From the NCBI RefSeq assembly GCF_014384895.1, contig NZ_JACRSQ010000044.1:1-18602 (forward strand): DNA of 18,602 nucleotides, given 5' to 3'. Within the stretch, counting starts at the first letter, position 1. Each line of letters starts with the position of its first letter. Origin of the DNA: Bianquea renquensis (GTDB taxonomy: Bacteria > Bacillota > Clostridia > Lachnospirales > Bianqueaceae). The notes beneath the pieces are model-generated. The model was not told the DNA's origin and searched no databases. It worked only from the letters and a program-made list of their open reading frames with translations. Positions 1 through 7,379 of the stretch are shown one piece after another. The position numbers and the translations under genes are program-made.

Positions 1-144
1 AAGAGGTGGAAGGAGAAGGAGGAGGCGTACCGTCGAGCAGGGATCGAGGAAGGGAGGAACCTGCTGGTGACGCGGGACGAGGAGGACGGAGGGGTGGACA
101 TGGTGAGAATCCACAACATGATCCTGCAATACCTCGTGCTGTAA
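1..144 (+). CDS. C-terminal fragment of an unrecognised protein
   Basis: Frame 1 is open from the first base to a TAA at 142-144, giving 47 residues with no start inside the window, so this is probably the 3' end of a gene that begins upstream. The fragment is highly charged: a K/R/E-rich helix-like start (KRWKEKEEAYRRAGIEEG), then LLVTRDEEDGGVD and a hydrophobic end (MILQYLVL). The pattern of a basic helix, NLLVTRDE, GG-D and a final helix faintly recalls C-termini of nuclease-like hypothetical proteins in Clostridia, but I cannot name a family. A longer plus-strand frame starting at 6 overlaps it. That frame is rich in G, R and E and looks like a shadow of the purine-rich strand. Confidence 0.4.
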   Translation, partial: KRWKEKEEAYRRAGIEEGRNLLVTRDEEDGGVDMVRIHNMILQYLVL

Positions 145-205
145 AGAGGAAAGAGGGACGGAGCAAGACAACCCAAACCAAGGGGCTTCTCTACACAAAA
201 AGAGG

Positions 206-260
206 TGCGTCCCCACTTCACACATCGGCCGGTTAGGCTTTTTTTTATTGGGGAGACGCA
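206..260. repeat. Imperfect inverted repeat flanking a T-run
   Basis: TGCGTCCCCA at 206-215 is mirrored by TGGGG-AG-ACGCA at 249-260, with a two-base bulge. The enclosed segment contains a short GCC/GGC stem running into eight T residues (about 228-246). For the gene ending at 144 this could act as a weak Rho-independent terminator. The outer repeat is more symmetric than a terminator needs and might be an element end. Between 145 and 327 I see no gene. Confidence 0.35.
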
Positions 261-280
261 GGACATTCCTCACACTATAT

Positions 281-324
281 GTGCCGTCGCGCTGACGATT
301 ATTCAATCGCTAGTGCAACGGCAC
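281..324. repeat. 44-bp hairpin abutting the DUF4846 gene stop
   Basis: GTGCCGT (281-287) pairs with ACGGCAC (318-324), and the pairing continues inwards to CGATT/AATCG around an ATTC loop. In total 16 of 20 positions are complementary, and part of the remainder are G-U wobbles on one strand or the other. The hairpin lies three bases beyond the stop codon of the leftward gene. It may form the 3' end of the four-gene minus-strand mRNA, but no U-tract follows on that strand, so it is either a stability hairpin or a small repeat rather than a classic intrinsic terminator. Confidence 0.5.
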
Positions 325-327
325 TCT

Positions 328-1257
328 TTAATACCCTAGGGTTTTCAGACTCCCGTTATCGAATATATATTGGGGAGTCTTCAATGGAAAGGTGAGTTCA
401 TGGGTATAGTACCATGGGTCATCGATATGAAGAGGATTGCGAAGAATGTGGATATCCTGTGCAGGCATATAGCTCTGCGCCAGCAGAAATGCGATTTCTC
501 CCGTGTCTTCATTGACGGCTGTATCCAGCACGATGACAGCATGTCCGGGACTCCCACCCTTGATAAAGAAATCGCCAGTTTTGATATAGCTTATATCTGT
601 AACAGGAGTGCTTTCCTCGGCTAGGGATAGAGTTCCCGCGTAGGCAAATACCATGTTTAGATACTTGCGAAAGGTTTCATAGCTGGAATCTTCCTCTGCC
701 TTTTGAACAAGAGTCGTGGTATTTCCCTCTACCACAAGGCGTTTGCCGGAACGCCACTGGCTATATGGAAAATAGAAGCCGTTGGTTAAATGAAATCCAA
801 TCTCATCATAGCGCTCATTTGCAAATAGGTATTCAGCTGTGATTCGCATGACAGCGTCGGCACATTGCTGTAAGTCCCGATCCCCCACGTCGAGGGAGAG
901 GACTGCGATATGGGCACTCTGATCCCCCTTTTCTGAGCCATCATAGAGAAGAACAGGACTTTGATCCGGTTTCAGCGGCAGGCTGCGAGTGTAGTGTGCA
1001 AAAGAAGAAGGGGTCGCATCTGCTCTTACAAACCCAGCTGGCGGTTGGATTCGACTCTCGACTGTCATACCCTCAGGATTGAGAAGGGCAAGGAGGTCTT
1101 CATCTTGGGAGGAGGATTCAGGTTCTGGAGGAGACATTTCCACAGACTCAGAAGGGGCTTCCGAAGATGAAAACATGGATTCTGAGGAGGATTTTGGCTC
1201 CGTGGAGCAGGCAGTTACGCTAACAAGCAGCAGACATAGAAGAAGGTATCGAATCAT
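328..1257 (-). CDS. DUF4846-family lipoprotein
   Basis: A 309-residue protein with a lipoprotein signal: a hydrophobic leader from residue 4, lipobox VTAC and acceptor cysteine at 17. A Ser/Glu/Pro-rich linker (about 18-50) would extend the mature part from the outer membrane face. The remainder matches the DUF4846 family as I recall it, including the aromatic FYFPYSQWRSGKR stretch, SYETFRKYLNMVFAYAGT, a DFFIKGGSPGHAVIVLD block and the terminal W-Y-Y segment. The conserved GSPGHAVIV motif resembles a catalytic or binding loop, but no biochemical role is known to me. A GGAA ribosome site precedes the ATG at 1257. It is the last gene of the minus-strand operon, 30 bases after apbE, so it probably acts with the flavin/electron-transfer proteins upstream or is simply co-transcribed. 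Confidence 0.8.
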   Translation of the reverse strand: MIRYLLLCLLLVSVTACSTEPKSSSESMFSSSEAPSESVEMSPPEPESSSQDEDLLALLNPEGMTVESRIQPPAGFVRADATPSSFAHYTRSLPLKPDQSPVLLYDGSEKGDQSAHIAVLSLDVGDRDLQQCADAVMRITAEYLFANERYDEIGFHLTNGFYFPYSQWRSGKRLVVEGNTTTLVQKAEEDSSYETFRKYLNMVFAYAGTLSLAEESTPVTDISYIKTGDFFIKGGSPGHAVIVLDTAVNEDTGEIAFLLAQSYMPAQDIHILRNPLHIDDPWYYTHELTFPLKTPQYIFDNGSLKTLGY

Positions 1258-1287
1258 GAGATTCCTTTCCGCCTGGGGATGCAGGCT

Positions 1288-2325
1288 TTACGGTGTAAGC
1301 GTCTGGGACATGGCTTTGTACCCTTCGGTGGCTTCCCATGTCAAATCTCCGAAGATCCAGAGAACTTCGGCTTCATAGGAGTTGGCAAGGGAGAGTCCCT
1401 CCTCATATGGGAGGATGAACAAGGCAGTTGAGAGCATATCCGCAATTTTTGAATCAGCGTGGATCACAGTAACAGAGCGAAAACGGTCGGCCGGCATGGC
1501 GGTAGTCGGATCTAAGATGTGATGATAGCGCGTCCCATCCACAATAAAATACCGCTGATAGTCTCCGCTGGTCACAATGGAGAGGTCTGAAACCTGAATG
1601 GTATCAAATAAAGGGTTCTCCGCGGTTTCATCAGGATTTTGAATTCCAATGCTAAAGGCGTTGCGATGCCTAACCTGTGGTGTGCCGATACAGCGAACGT
1701 TGCCACCAGCATTGATCACGCCGGAAGTGAAGCCGGCATCGCGGGCCCTCTTCGCCGCCGCCTCGACAGCGTATCCCTTTGCCAGTGCTCCCGCATCGAG
1801 AGAGGCCTCCGGATCAGACAGGCAGACCGTGCAGGTGGAAGGGTCTAGGATCAACGCATCGATATGCGTGTGAAGCAGCGCTTCCGAAAGAGAGGCGGCA
1901 TCGGGAATGGAGGCGGATTCCGCCTTTGTCCGGCAGTCTTCCCAGAGGCGCAGGACAGGACCTAAGGCGACGTTGACGCTCCCACTGGTTATGGAGTAGG
2001 CCTCCTTCGCCCACTGGAGAAAGTCAAAGAGATCTTGGGAGACAACGATGGGTGAACCTCCCGCATTGTCGTTGATGGTTTTGAGATTGACAATCCCCTC
2101 ATACTCGTGGTAGATATCAAAGAGCTGATGGTAGTACAACATCGTATCATAGATCACCGCAGCGTAATCCGAGAACTCATCCTCTGACATGGTATATCCG
2201 GTTATGGTGGTGTAGGTATCAAATAGATCGGAAAAGGAGGCCTCATATTTTTGTGCCTGACAGCCAGTTGCGGCGAAGCCTAGCAGAGGAAGCAACAGCA
2301 ACACAATGGATATACGTGTATTCAT
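1288..2325 (-). CDS. apbE: FAD:protein FMN transferase, lipoprotein form
   Basis: A 345-residue ApbE/FmnB-family enzyme, which attaches FMN from FAD to a threonine of extracytoplasmic flavoproteins. Its leader ends in a lipobox (ATGC, cysteine 22), placing it on the outer membrane face. Family landmarks are visible: KGYAVE (about 183-188), the glycine loop NAGGN (205-209), TSGDYQRYF (252-260), HHILDPTTAMPAD (268-280, with A-M where many members have G) and the metal-site segment DMLSTA (296-301). Length is normal. Its ATG overlaps the stop of the Gx transporter gene by four bases, with GGGAGG upstream, implying translational coupling. No flavin-accepting FMN-bind domain protein is in the window, so its substrate must be encoded elsewhere. 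Confidence 0.93.
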   Translation of the reverse strand: MNTRISIVLLLLPLLGFAATGCQAQKYEASFSDLFDTYTTITGYTMSEDEFSDYAAVIYDTMLYYHQLFDIYHEYEGIVNLKTINDNAGGSPIVVSQDLFDFLQWAKEAYSITSGSVNVALGPVLRLWEDCRTKAESASIPDAASLSEALLHTHIDALILDPSTCTVCLSDPEASLDAGALAKGYAVEAAAKRARDAGFTSGVINAGGNVRCIGTPQVRHRNAFSIGIQNPDETAENPLFDTIQVSDLSIVTSGDYQRYFIVDGTRYHHILDPTTAMPADRFRSVTVIHADSKIADMLSTALFILPYEEGLSLANSYEAEVLWIFGDLTWEATEGYKAMSQTLTP

Positions 2326-2849
2326 GGGGAAACCTCCCTTTGATCAGGGGCGATGTTGTGTAAAAAGGGCAGCACGGTCCGCAGCAATAGGCCTGTTATT
2401 GCGCCCATAAAGATACCCGATAGCAGTAGAACCGGTAGATAGAACAGATATAGGGGCGTATCAACGAGGAAAGACGCCACCAACAGCTGACCCAAGTTGT
2501 GGCAGGTAGCACCGGTTATGCTGAGGGCAGTGTAGGAGACGCGCTGTTTGAAAATGCGAACGCAGAGGAGAAGCGCAAGAACAGAAAGAATACCGCCAGC
2601 ACTGGATAAGAATCCAGCGGTGGCCCCGCGCGTGACAAAGGCGAACGCCCCCTTGAGGAGCGCGATCAGGAAAGCTTCCTTCCAACCGATACAAAATAAG
2701 CAGTACATCGTGACTACGTTGGATAACCCTAGCTTAACACCGGGTGGAAGAAAAGGGAGTGGCGGAATCAGGGATTCAGCCCAGGACAGGGTGATAGCAA
2801 GAGCAAATAAAATCCCCAGATACACAACATGCCGAACAGATTTGGACAT
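2322..2849 (-). CDS. Gx transporter family membrane protein (EetB-like)
   Basis: A 175-residue, very hydrophobic protein with about five membrane segments. It fits the Gx_transp family, often annotated as heptaprenyl diphosphate synthase component I. Visible family features are the N-terminal LFALAITLSWAESLIPPLPFLP, PPGVKLGLSNVVTMYCLF, the GAFAFVTRGATAGFLSSAGG stretch and a final ITGLLLRTVLP. In flavin-based extracellular electron transfer loci the relative is EetB, partnered with a NusG-II protein (EetA), and the same neighbour pair occurs here. The start at 2849 has an AAAGGAA site seven bases upstream. The gene is 18 bases after the NusG-II gene and overlaps apbE. A vitamin/quinone-precursor transport role is also possible; the sequence does not decide. 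Confidence 0.82.
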   Translation of the reverse strand: MSKSVRHVVYLGILFALAITLSWAESLIPPLPFLPPGVKLGLSNVVTMYCLFCIGWKEAFLIALLKGAFAFVTRGATAGFLSSAGGILSVLALLLCVRIFKQRVSYTALSITGATCHNLGQLLVASFLVDTPLYLFYLPVLLLSGIFMGAITGLLLRTVLPFLHNIAPDQREVSP

Positions 2850-2867
2850 GGCACAATTCCTTTCAGT

Positions 2868-3245
2868 CTATATGATAACGTCGAGATCAGAGGGCGAATC
2901 GGATATAATTCGAACGACGAGGCGGTGAGGAAGACAGACAGCGGTTTGCCCTGCAAGGCTGATAAAGCCTGTCCGAACACAGACCTGGTCCGGACAATCC
3001 GAGGATAAAAATCGTATTTTTCCATCTTGAATCTGAAATGTAACCTCCGGCGCCTGGTCGATTTGGAAGATCGAATCCTCCGAGAGATCACAGGTCATGA
3101 CACAGACATCGTGTAAATAAATTTGCGCCGTCGTTCCTTTAGGGGACGATAAGGTAACCACAAGCAGTAGGATGAGGGCAAGGACACAGAGACCGCCTAT
3201 CAACAATAGATCCGTCTTTTTAAAAAATTTGCGATGATTGTTCAT
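2868..3245 (-). CDS. NusG domain II protein, membrane-anchored (EetA-like)
   Basis: A 125-residue protein with a short basic N-terminus (MNNHRKFFKK), one membrane segment (about 12-34) and an extracytoplasmic NusG-II domain. The domain signature is seen in DCPDQVCVRTGFIS and GQTAVCLPHRLVV, including three conserved cysteines. The start at 3245 is chosen because a GGGGG ribosome site sits just upstream and because the longer in-frame extension to 3476 would cross the promoter and add unrelated residues. It is the first gene of the minus-strand operon. The pair NusG-II plus Gx transporter corresponds to EetA/EetB in Gram-positive extracellular electron transfer loci. This identification rests on domain and context, not on measured similarity. 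Confidence 0.85.
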   Translation of the reverse strand: MNNHRKFFKKTDLLLIGGLCVLALILLLVVTLSSPKGTTAQIYLHDVCVMTCDLSEDSIFQIDQAPEVTFQIQDGKIRFLSSDCPDQVCVRTGFISLAGQTAVCLPHRLVVRIISDSPSDLDVII

Positions 3246-3281
3246 GATACCCCCGAGGTAAGAAAGTAGAATTCTGTACAT

Positions 3282-3310
3282 AGCATAGCATTTTTTTTTG
3301 AAATGTGCAA
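3282..3310 (-). promoter_or_regulatory. Promoter of the NusG-II/Gx/apbE/DUF4846 operon
   Basis: On the minus strand TTGCAC (3310-3305) is followed after exactly 17 bases by TATGCT (3287-3282). The spacer carries a run of nine A residues. The predicted start of transcription near 3275 leaves a leader of about 30 bases before the ATG at 3245. The spacing and both boxes fit a housekeeping sigma-A promoter. Confidence 0.6.
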
Positions 3311-3336
3311 GATTCTTTTCATAGATTGCGAGTTTG

Positions 3337-3370
3337 CCGCAAAATGGACGCCATACCGCAATAATGGACG
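3337..3370. repeat. Short direct repeat in the divergent promoter region
   Basis: CCGCAAAATGGACG (3337-3350) and CCGCAATAATGGACG (3356-3370) are near-identical copies 19-20 bases apart, about two helical turns. They lie between the leftward electron-transfer operon and the rightward deacetylase gene, so a dimeric regulator binding one DNA face is conceivable. A sporulation-type sigma-E promoter (CATATACT near 3380) was considered for the deacetylase but the match is loose. Confidence 0.35.
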
Positions 3371-3421
3371 GCCCTCCCATCATATACTGATATATAGGCG
3401 GAGCAACAGGGGGAAACAACT

Positions 3422-4213
3422 GTGAAAGTATATGTAGTTGGGAAGAAAGAAGCTCTATCGTACATAGCGATGGCATTTTTGCTCATCCTCTGTGGAGCCT
3501 CATTTGCGCATCTGTATTTAGAGGATCCAGGGACGAAGAGCGCCGCAGCTTCAGTGCGGCAGCTTCCAATTTACAGTGTGGAGACGGAGGAGAAAAAAGT
3601 TGCCATCAGCTTTGACGCGGCTGCCGGCGCGGATGATACAGATCAGCTGATTGAAATTCTTGGCAAGCATAATGTGAAAGGGACTTTCTTTCTCTGTGGC
3701 TGTTGGATTCGAAATCATCCGGAAGCTGTAAAAAAGCTGTACGAGGCCGGGCATGAGATTGCCAATCACGGAAATACCCATGCCGATATGATTAAGATGG
3801 ATGAGGCGGGGATGGAGCGGGAGATCATGGATACTCATGAAGAAATCAAGAAACTGTTGGGAATTGAGATGACGTTATTTCGCCCGCCCTATGGATCCTA
3901 CAATGACCAGGTGATTCAGACGACCAGGCGGTTGGGGTATGAAGCTGTGCAATGGGATGTTGACAGCCTCGACTGGAAAGAACAAGGACTTGAACCCATG
4001 ATCAGGCAGGTGCTGGACAATAAAAATCTTCGAAACGGCTCGATCATGCTGTTCCACAACAATGCAAAATACACGGCGGCGGGGTTGGATCGGATTCTTA
4101 CGGGGCTTGAAGAGAAAGGATACACTGTAGTCCCGGTGTCGGAGCTTTTACTGGAAGGCGAATATACTATCGATCATGCGGGACGGCAATACCCCACAAC
4201 TCCGACAAAATAG
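3422..4213 (+). CDS. Membrane-anchored polysaccharide deacetylase (PdaB-like)
   Basis: A 263-residue NodB-homology (carbohydrate esterase 4) protein. A membrane segment at about 12-30 places the catalytic domain outside the cell, where such enzymes remove acetyl groups from peptidoglycan or other glycans. Visible motifs are VAISFDAAAGADDT (60-73, the SFD form of motif 1 seen in sporulation-type PdaB relatives), HGNTH (116-120, the metal-binding H-x-x-x-H), RPPYGSY (154-160) and a late histidine in MLFHNN (209-214). The start is a GTG at 3422 with AGGGGG eight bases upstream. Motif 1 lacks the usual second adjacent Asp of TFDDG, having SFDAAAG instead; this variant is common in the PdaB branch. 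The gene diverges from the NusG-II operon and precedes the oxidoreductase gene by 87 bases. Confidence 0.9.
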   Translation: MKVYVVGKKEALSYIAMAFLLILCGASFAHLYLEDPGTKSAAASVRQLPIYSVETEEKKVAISFDAAAGADDTDQLIEILGKHNVKGTFFLCGCWIRNHPEAVKKLYEAGHEIANHGNTHADMIKMDEAGMEREIMDTHEEIKKLLGIEMTLFRPPYGSYNDQVIQTTRRLGYEAVQWDVDSLDWKEQGLEPMIRQVLDNKNLRNGSIMLFHNNAKYTAAGLDRILTGLEEKGYTVVPVSELLLEGEYTIDHAGRQYPTTPTK

Positions 4214-4300
4214 TACAGTTTTCAGTGAGATTGGAAAAAAGACTTGAAATCTCAAACAAAATATGAGAAAATGCTAAAAAAAGGCAAGGGAGAGATGAGG

Positions 4301-5374
4301 ATGAAAAAAACAAAAGTCGGATTGGTAGGAGCGGGAGGAATCGCCAACGGCGCCCATCTTCCAGCGTACGCGAAGATGGATACGGTGGAGTTGGCAGCGG
4401 TATGTGATATTCAAGTGGACCGGGCGAAAGCGGCGGCTGAGAAATATGGTATTCCGCATGTGTTCGAGAACTATGAGGAGATGCTGGATCTTCCGGAACT
4501 GGACGCCATCGACATCTGTACCCCGAACTATCTGCACTCCATCATTGCAGTGAAGGCGCTGAATAAAGGATTGCATGTTTTCAGTGAAAAGCCGGATGCT
4601 GTCAGCGTGGAAGAGGTAGAGAAAATGCAGGCCGCTGCGGCGCAGAGTGGCAAGACGCTGATGGTCATGCGCAATAATCGCTATTGGGAAACCTCCAAGT
4701 ATTTAAAGCAGTACATTCAGGATGGCAAGATGGGAGAGATATACGCGGGCCGGTGCGGATGGCAGCGGAGGCGTGGGATTCCAGGAAAAGGCGGATGGTT
4801 TACAACGAAGGAGCAATCCGGAGGAGGCCCTTTGATCGACCTGGGCGTCCACATGATCGATCTGACCGTCTGGCTTATGGGGAGCGTTCGGCCGGTATCC
4901 GTGAGCGGATGCACCTATTCAAAATTCGCCGACGGCGGCGATATATCGGATTCTGTCAATTCTTCCTTCGGGGACGCAAAGGCGGATGGGATCTTCGATG
5001 TGGAGGATCTCGCCATGGGATTTATCCGCTTTGAAAACGGCGCGTGCCTGCAGATTGAATTCTCGTGGGCATCGAATATCGAGCAGGAACAGTTTTTTGT
5101 CGAGCTGAGAGGAACAAAATCCGGTTCCACCTGGAGCAGCGTTGATCAGAAGCTAAAAATCTTTACAGAAGAGTATGGACAGACAGTTGACCTGATTCCA
5201 AATATCGATAATAGCCGCGGAATGCAGATGCATGAAGCAAACTTGAGGCATTTCTATGATGTCCTGCAAAACGGCGTTGAGCCCATGTTTGTGCCGCAGC
5301 AGGGTGTGGACATGATCAAGATCTTGCAGGCGATGTACACATCCGCGCAGACAGGGCGGGAAGTGCTCTTATAA
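4301..5374 (+). CDS. Gfo/Idh/MocA family NAD(P)-dependent oxidoreductase
   Basis: A 357-residue sugar or cyclitol dehydrogenase-type protein. The N-terminal Rossmann fold shows VGLVGAGGIANGAHLPAY (GAGGI at about 10-14), an acidic D after the second strand (AVCDIQ), and the family EKP motif at 96-98. The second domain contains GGGPLIDLGVHMIDL (about 174-188) with the histidine expected at the active site. Start 4301 is chosen because GGGAGAG lies six bases upstream; an in-frame ATG at 4295 is the alternative. The substrate cannot be read from sequence. It could serve the sugar pathway fed by the importer further right, but no operon link exists because a terminator follows the gene. Confidence 0.9.
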   Translation: MKKTKVGLVGAGGIANGAHLPAYAKMDTVELAAVCDIQVDRAKAAAEKYGIPHVFENYEEMLDLPELDAIDICTPNYLHSIIAVKALNKGLHVFSEKPDAVSVEEVEKMQAAAAQSGKTLMVMRNNRYWETSKYLKQYIQDGKMGEIYAGRCGWQRRRGIPGKGGWFTTKEQSGGGPLIDLGVHMIDLTVWLMGSVRPVSVSGCTYSKFADGGDISDSVNSSFGDAKADGIFDVEDLAMGFIRFENGACLQIEFSWASNIEQEQFFVELRGTKSGSTWSSVDQKLKIFTEEYGQTVDLIPNIDNSRGMQMHEANLRHFYDVLQNGVEPMFVPQQGVDMIKILQAMYTSAQTGREVLL

Positions 5375-5430
5375 AGGCAAAGGAAACCGATGCCTGAGAG
5401 CGGGAGCCTATGTCTTTGAAGCAAAAGAAG

Positions 5431-5468
5431 GCGGAATCCATTGCAACAGTGGATTCCGCTTTTCTTTC
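5431..5468 (+). terminator. Rho-independent terminator after the oxidoreductase gene
   Basis: GCGGAATCCA (5431-5440) and TGGATTCCGC (5450-5459) form a perfect ten-base stem around a nine-base loop, preceded by an A-rich stretch and followed by TTTTCTTT. It lies 56 bases beyond the stop at 5374 and separates this gene from the exporter gene. Confidence 0.92.
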
Positions 5469-5568
5469 ATCAAGACCTATATCAATTGGATAAAGATTTA
5501 AAACGCGCTTCGAAGACGGCAAATGGTCTCATATATCTCTGCATTTATAAATTGTTATACAACAGGCC

Positions 5569-5597
5569 TTGAACTTAAAAATAACATATGGTATAAT
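5569..5597 (+). promoter_or_regulatory. Extended -10 promoter of the CDF exporter gene
   Basis: TTGAAC (5569-5574), a 17-base spacer and a perfect TATAAT (5592-5597) preceded by TGG, the extended -10 element. Transcription would start near 5604, 25 bases before the ATG at 5629. This promoter overlaps an in-frame upstream start at 5569 and therefore argues for the shorter protein. Such a near-consensus promoter suggests strong or repressor-controlled expression. Confidence 0.85.
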
Positions 5598-5628
5598 AAT
5601 AACATTTTTAAATACGAGGCGAATCCAT

Positions 5629-6807
5629 ATGATACAAAAACTGATTTCGATTTTTATTCGCGATACAGAACTGCATTCCAAAAAGAGTAGGCAAAAAATT
5701 GGCCTTTTGAGCGGCTGGATCAATGTTAGCCTGAATCTTCTTCTCTTTATCGGAAAACTTCTTGTGGGGATCATCTCCGGGAGTGTGGCGGTAACGGCGG
5801 ACGCTTTCAACAACTTAACCGACATGGGCTCAGCCCTGGTCACGATCCTTGGCTTCAAATTGTCGGCCAAGCCAGCCGATAAGAAGCATCCATTTGGTTA
5901 CGGCCGGATCGAATACATCGCTGGCGTCGTCGTCTCGGTCTTGATTCTGGTCGTGGGATTTGAGTTTATCAAAAGCTCCTTCGACCAGATCCTCAACCCA
6001 GCGGAGAGTGGAATCGAATTCAGCATACCCATGTTCATCGTCCTAGTTCTGGCCATTGGCGTCAAGCTGTTCATGGGATACCTGAATAAAGGGTTCGGCA
6101 AAGCGATGGGGGGATCGGAGACGCTGGACGCAACAGCGTTTGACAGCATCAGCGATGTCGCCACCACGTCGGTGGCTTTGCTGTCGCTGATGCTGAGTCA
6201 GTTCGTCAGCTTTCCTCTCGATGGGTATCTGGGCGTTGTCATAGCCGTGGTGGTCCTGGTAGGCGGCGTCCGCGTCCTGCTGGACACCATCAGTCCACTA
6301 TTGGGAACGCCTCCCTCGGAGGAGTTGGTGCGGCGAATCAAGGAGCTTGTCCTCGACCACGAGGAGATTGTTGGGGTCCACGATCTTATCGTGCACAACT
6401 ATGGGCCAAACAAGATACTCGCGTCACTCCACGCGGAAGTGCCAGCCAACAGCAACATCATCTTTGCCCACGAAATCATTGATCAGGCGGAGCGCGAGAT
6501 CTCAGAGAAACTGGGAATTACAGTTCTGATCCATCTGGACCCTATCGTCATCGACGATAAAAGGGTGAATGAAATGAGAGAAATCGCACAGGAATGCATC
6601 TCACAAGTCGACCCGCGCTTTACAATGCATGACTTTCGTATGCTGGATGGAAAGAAACAGATCAATTTGATCTTTGACGTGGAGGTGCCCTATGAGCGTT
6701 GCCAAACGAAAGCCCAGATTCGTGCCGAGATCGAGGAACTCTTGAGGCAGCGGGATGCAAGATTCCATCCCATTATTACCATAGATCAGAGTTATATTGG
6801 CGACTAA
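5629..6807 (+). CDS. Cation diffusion facilitator exporter, Mn-type signature
   Basis: A 392-residue CDF-family metal/proton antiporter with six predicted membrane segments and a cytoplasmic ZT-dimer-like C-terminal domain (about 215-392). The family motif HPFGYGRIEY is at 87-96. The transport-site residues are NNLTD (N61, D65) in segment two and DSISD (D172, D176) in segment five, i.e. NxxxD/DxxxD. Zn exporters have HxxxD in both places, and the N/D form is described for Mn2+ exporters such as MntE, so manganese is the likeliest cargo (iron is possible). Start 5629 has GAGGCG just upstream and fits the promoter. The C-terminus is longer than the basic CDF fold, with an extra alpha/beta segment (MHDFRMLDGKKQINLIFDVEVP). 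It is monocistronic and converges with the XRE gene 25 bases away. Confidence 0.93.
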   Translation: MIQKLISIFIRDTELHSKKSRQKIGLLSGWINVSLNLLLFIGKLLVGIISGSVAVTADAFNNLTDMGSALVTILGFKLSAKPADKKHPFGYGRIEYIAGVVVSVLILVVGFEFIKSSFDQILNPAESGIEFSIPMFIVLVLAIGVKLFMGYLNKGFGKAMGGSETLDATAFDSISDVATTSVALLSLMLSQFVSFPLDGYLGVVIAVVVLVGGVRVLLDTISPLLGTPPSEELVRRIKELVLDHEEIVGVHDLIVHNYGPNKILASLHAEVPANSNIIFAHEIIDQAEREISEKLGITVLIHLDPIVIDDKRVNEMREIAQECISQVDPRFTMHDFRMLDGKKQINLIFDVEVPYERCQTKAQIRAEIEELLRQRDARFHPIITIDQSYIGD

Positions 6808-6835
6808 TTGTATACAATTTTAAACATTATGTTTA
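6806..6835. repeat. Two adjacent palindromes between convergent genes
   Basis: AATTGTATACAATT (6806-6819) is a perfect 14-base palindrome, and TAAACAT-T-ATGTTTA (6821-6835) is a perfect odd-length palindrome one base later. The first overlaps the exporter stop codon and the second overlaps the stop of the XRE gene. They fill the 25-base gap between convergent genes. They are AT-rich, so weak as terminators, but could act as binding sites or as a bidirectional transcription end. Confidence 0.5.
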
Positions 6836-7345
6836 TATCATCGGATCAAAAAACTTGTCCTGGCAGGGACCGTCCGCCTTGATCTTGATATGATCCATCG
6901 GCACTGACTCTGGCGCATCGAAATCGGCTCCATCATCCGGCGATGGCAACCCGTCCTCACCATACCCGTCGTCGCGCTCATCGGTCTCACGGACGATAGA
7001 GGGGGATGGCGTGGAGCGGGAATCCTGGAAAAGGGCAGTGAGTATATCCAGCGCCTTTCTCTTCTCTGCCGGCGTGCGATTGGCAAGAAGCCGTTGAATT
7101 TCCATCAGCGTGGTATCCCGCGGCGTGAATAGACAGAAAAGATCATCCAGACTTATGTTGAGCAGTGTCGCGATTCGAATCAAGACTTCAAGTCCAGGCT
7201 TATTGCCTCGTTCTATACGACAGAGATGCGTAAGACTGCAGGGAATCTTTTCCGCCAGCTGCTCCTGCGTAAGATTGAGCTGCTTGCGCCGTAGCTGGAT
7301 CTGTCTCCCCAGATCTTTGTAATCTAACTGAATATTCGCCAGCAT
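6833..7345 (-). CDS. XRE-family helix-turn-helix transcriptional regulator
   Basis: A 170-residue DNA-binding protein. The HTH_3/Cro-like domain occupies about 9-66 (LGRQIQLRRKQLNLTQEQLAEKI, then the recognition helix region SLTHLCRIERG and the dimer-type LLNISLDDLF). Residues 80-105 (AEKRKALDILTALF) look like a short helical pair. The tail from about 110 is acidic and disordered in appearance (ERDDGYGEDG, PSPDDGADFD). An AGGAC ribosome site precedes the ATG at 7345. The promoter is bracketed by an inverted repeat, so autoregulation is likely. No target can be assigned; neighbours are an exporter in convergent orientation and an IS remnant. No phage genes are nearby, so a prophage repressor is not favoured. 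Confidence 0.88.
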   Translation of the reverse strand: MLANIQLDYKDLGRQIQLRRKQLNLTQEQLAEKIPCSLTHLCRIERGNKPGLEVLIRIATLLNISLDDLFCLFTPRDTTLMEIQRLLANRTPAEKRKALDILTALFQDSRSTPSPSIVRETDERDDGYGEDGLPSPDDGADFDAPESVPMDHIKIKADGPCQDKFFDPMI

Positions 7346-7379
7346 ATGTATCGTCCTTTCGTAGTCGCATTATTAACAA

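Noticed and set aside
281..324. Standard intrinsic terminator
   Set aside because: No U-tract follows the stem on either strand; kept only as a hairpin.
3246..3476. N-terminal extension of the NusG-II protein
   Set aside because: The extension crosses the promoter and the divergent deacetylase start; the start at 3245 has a ribosome site and gives a normal short N-terminus.
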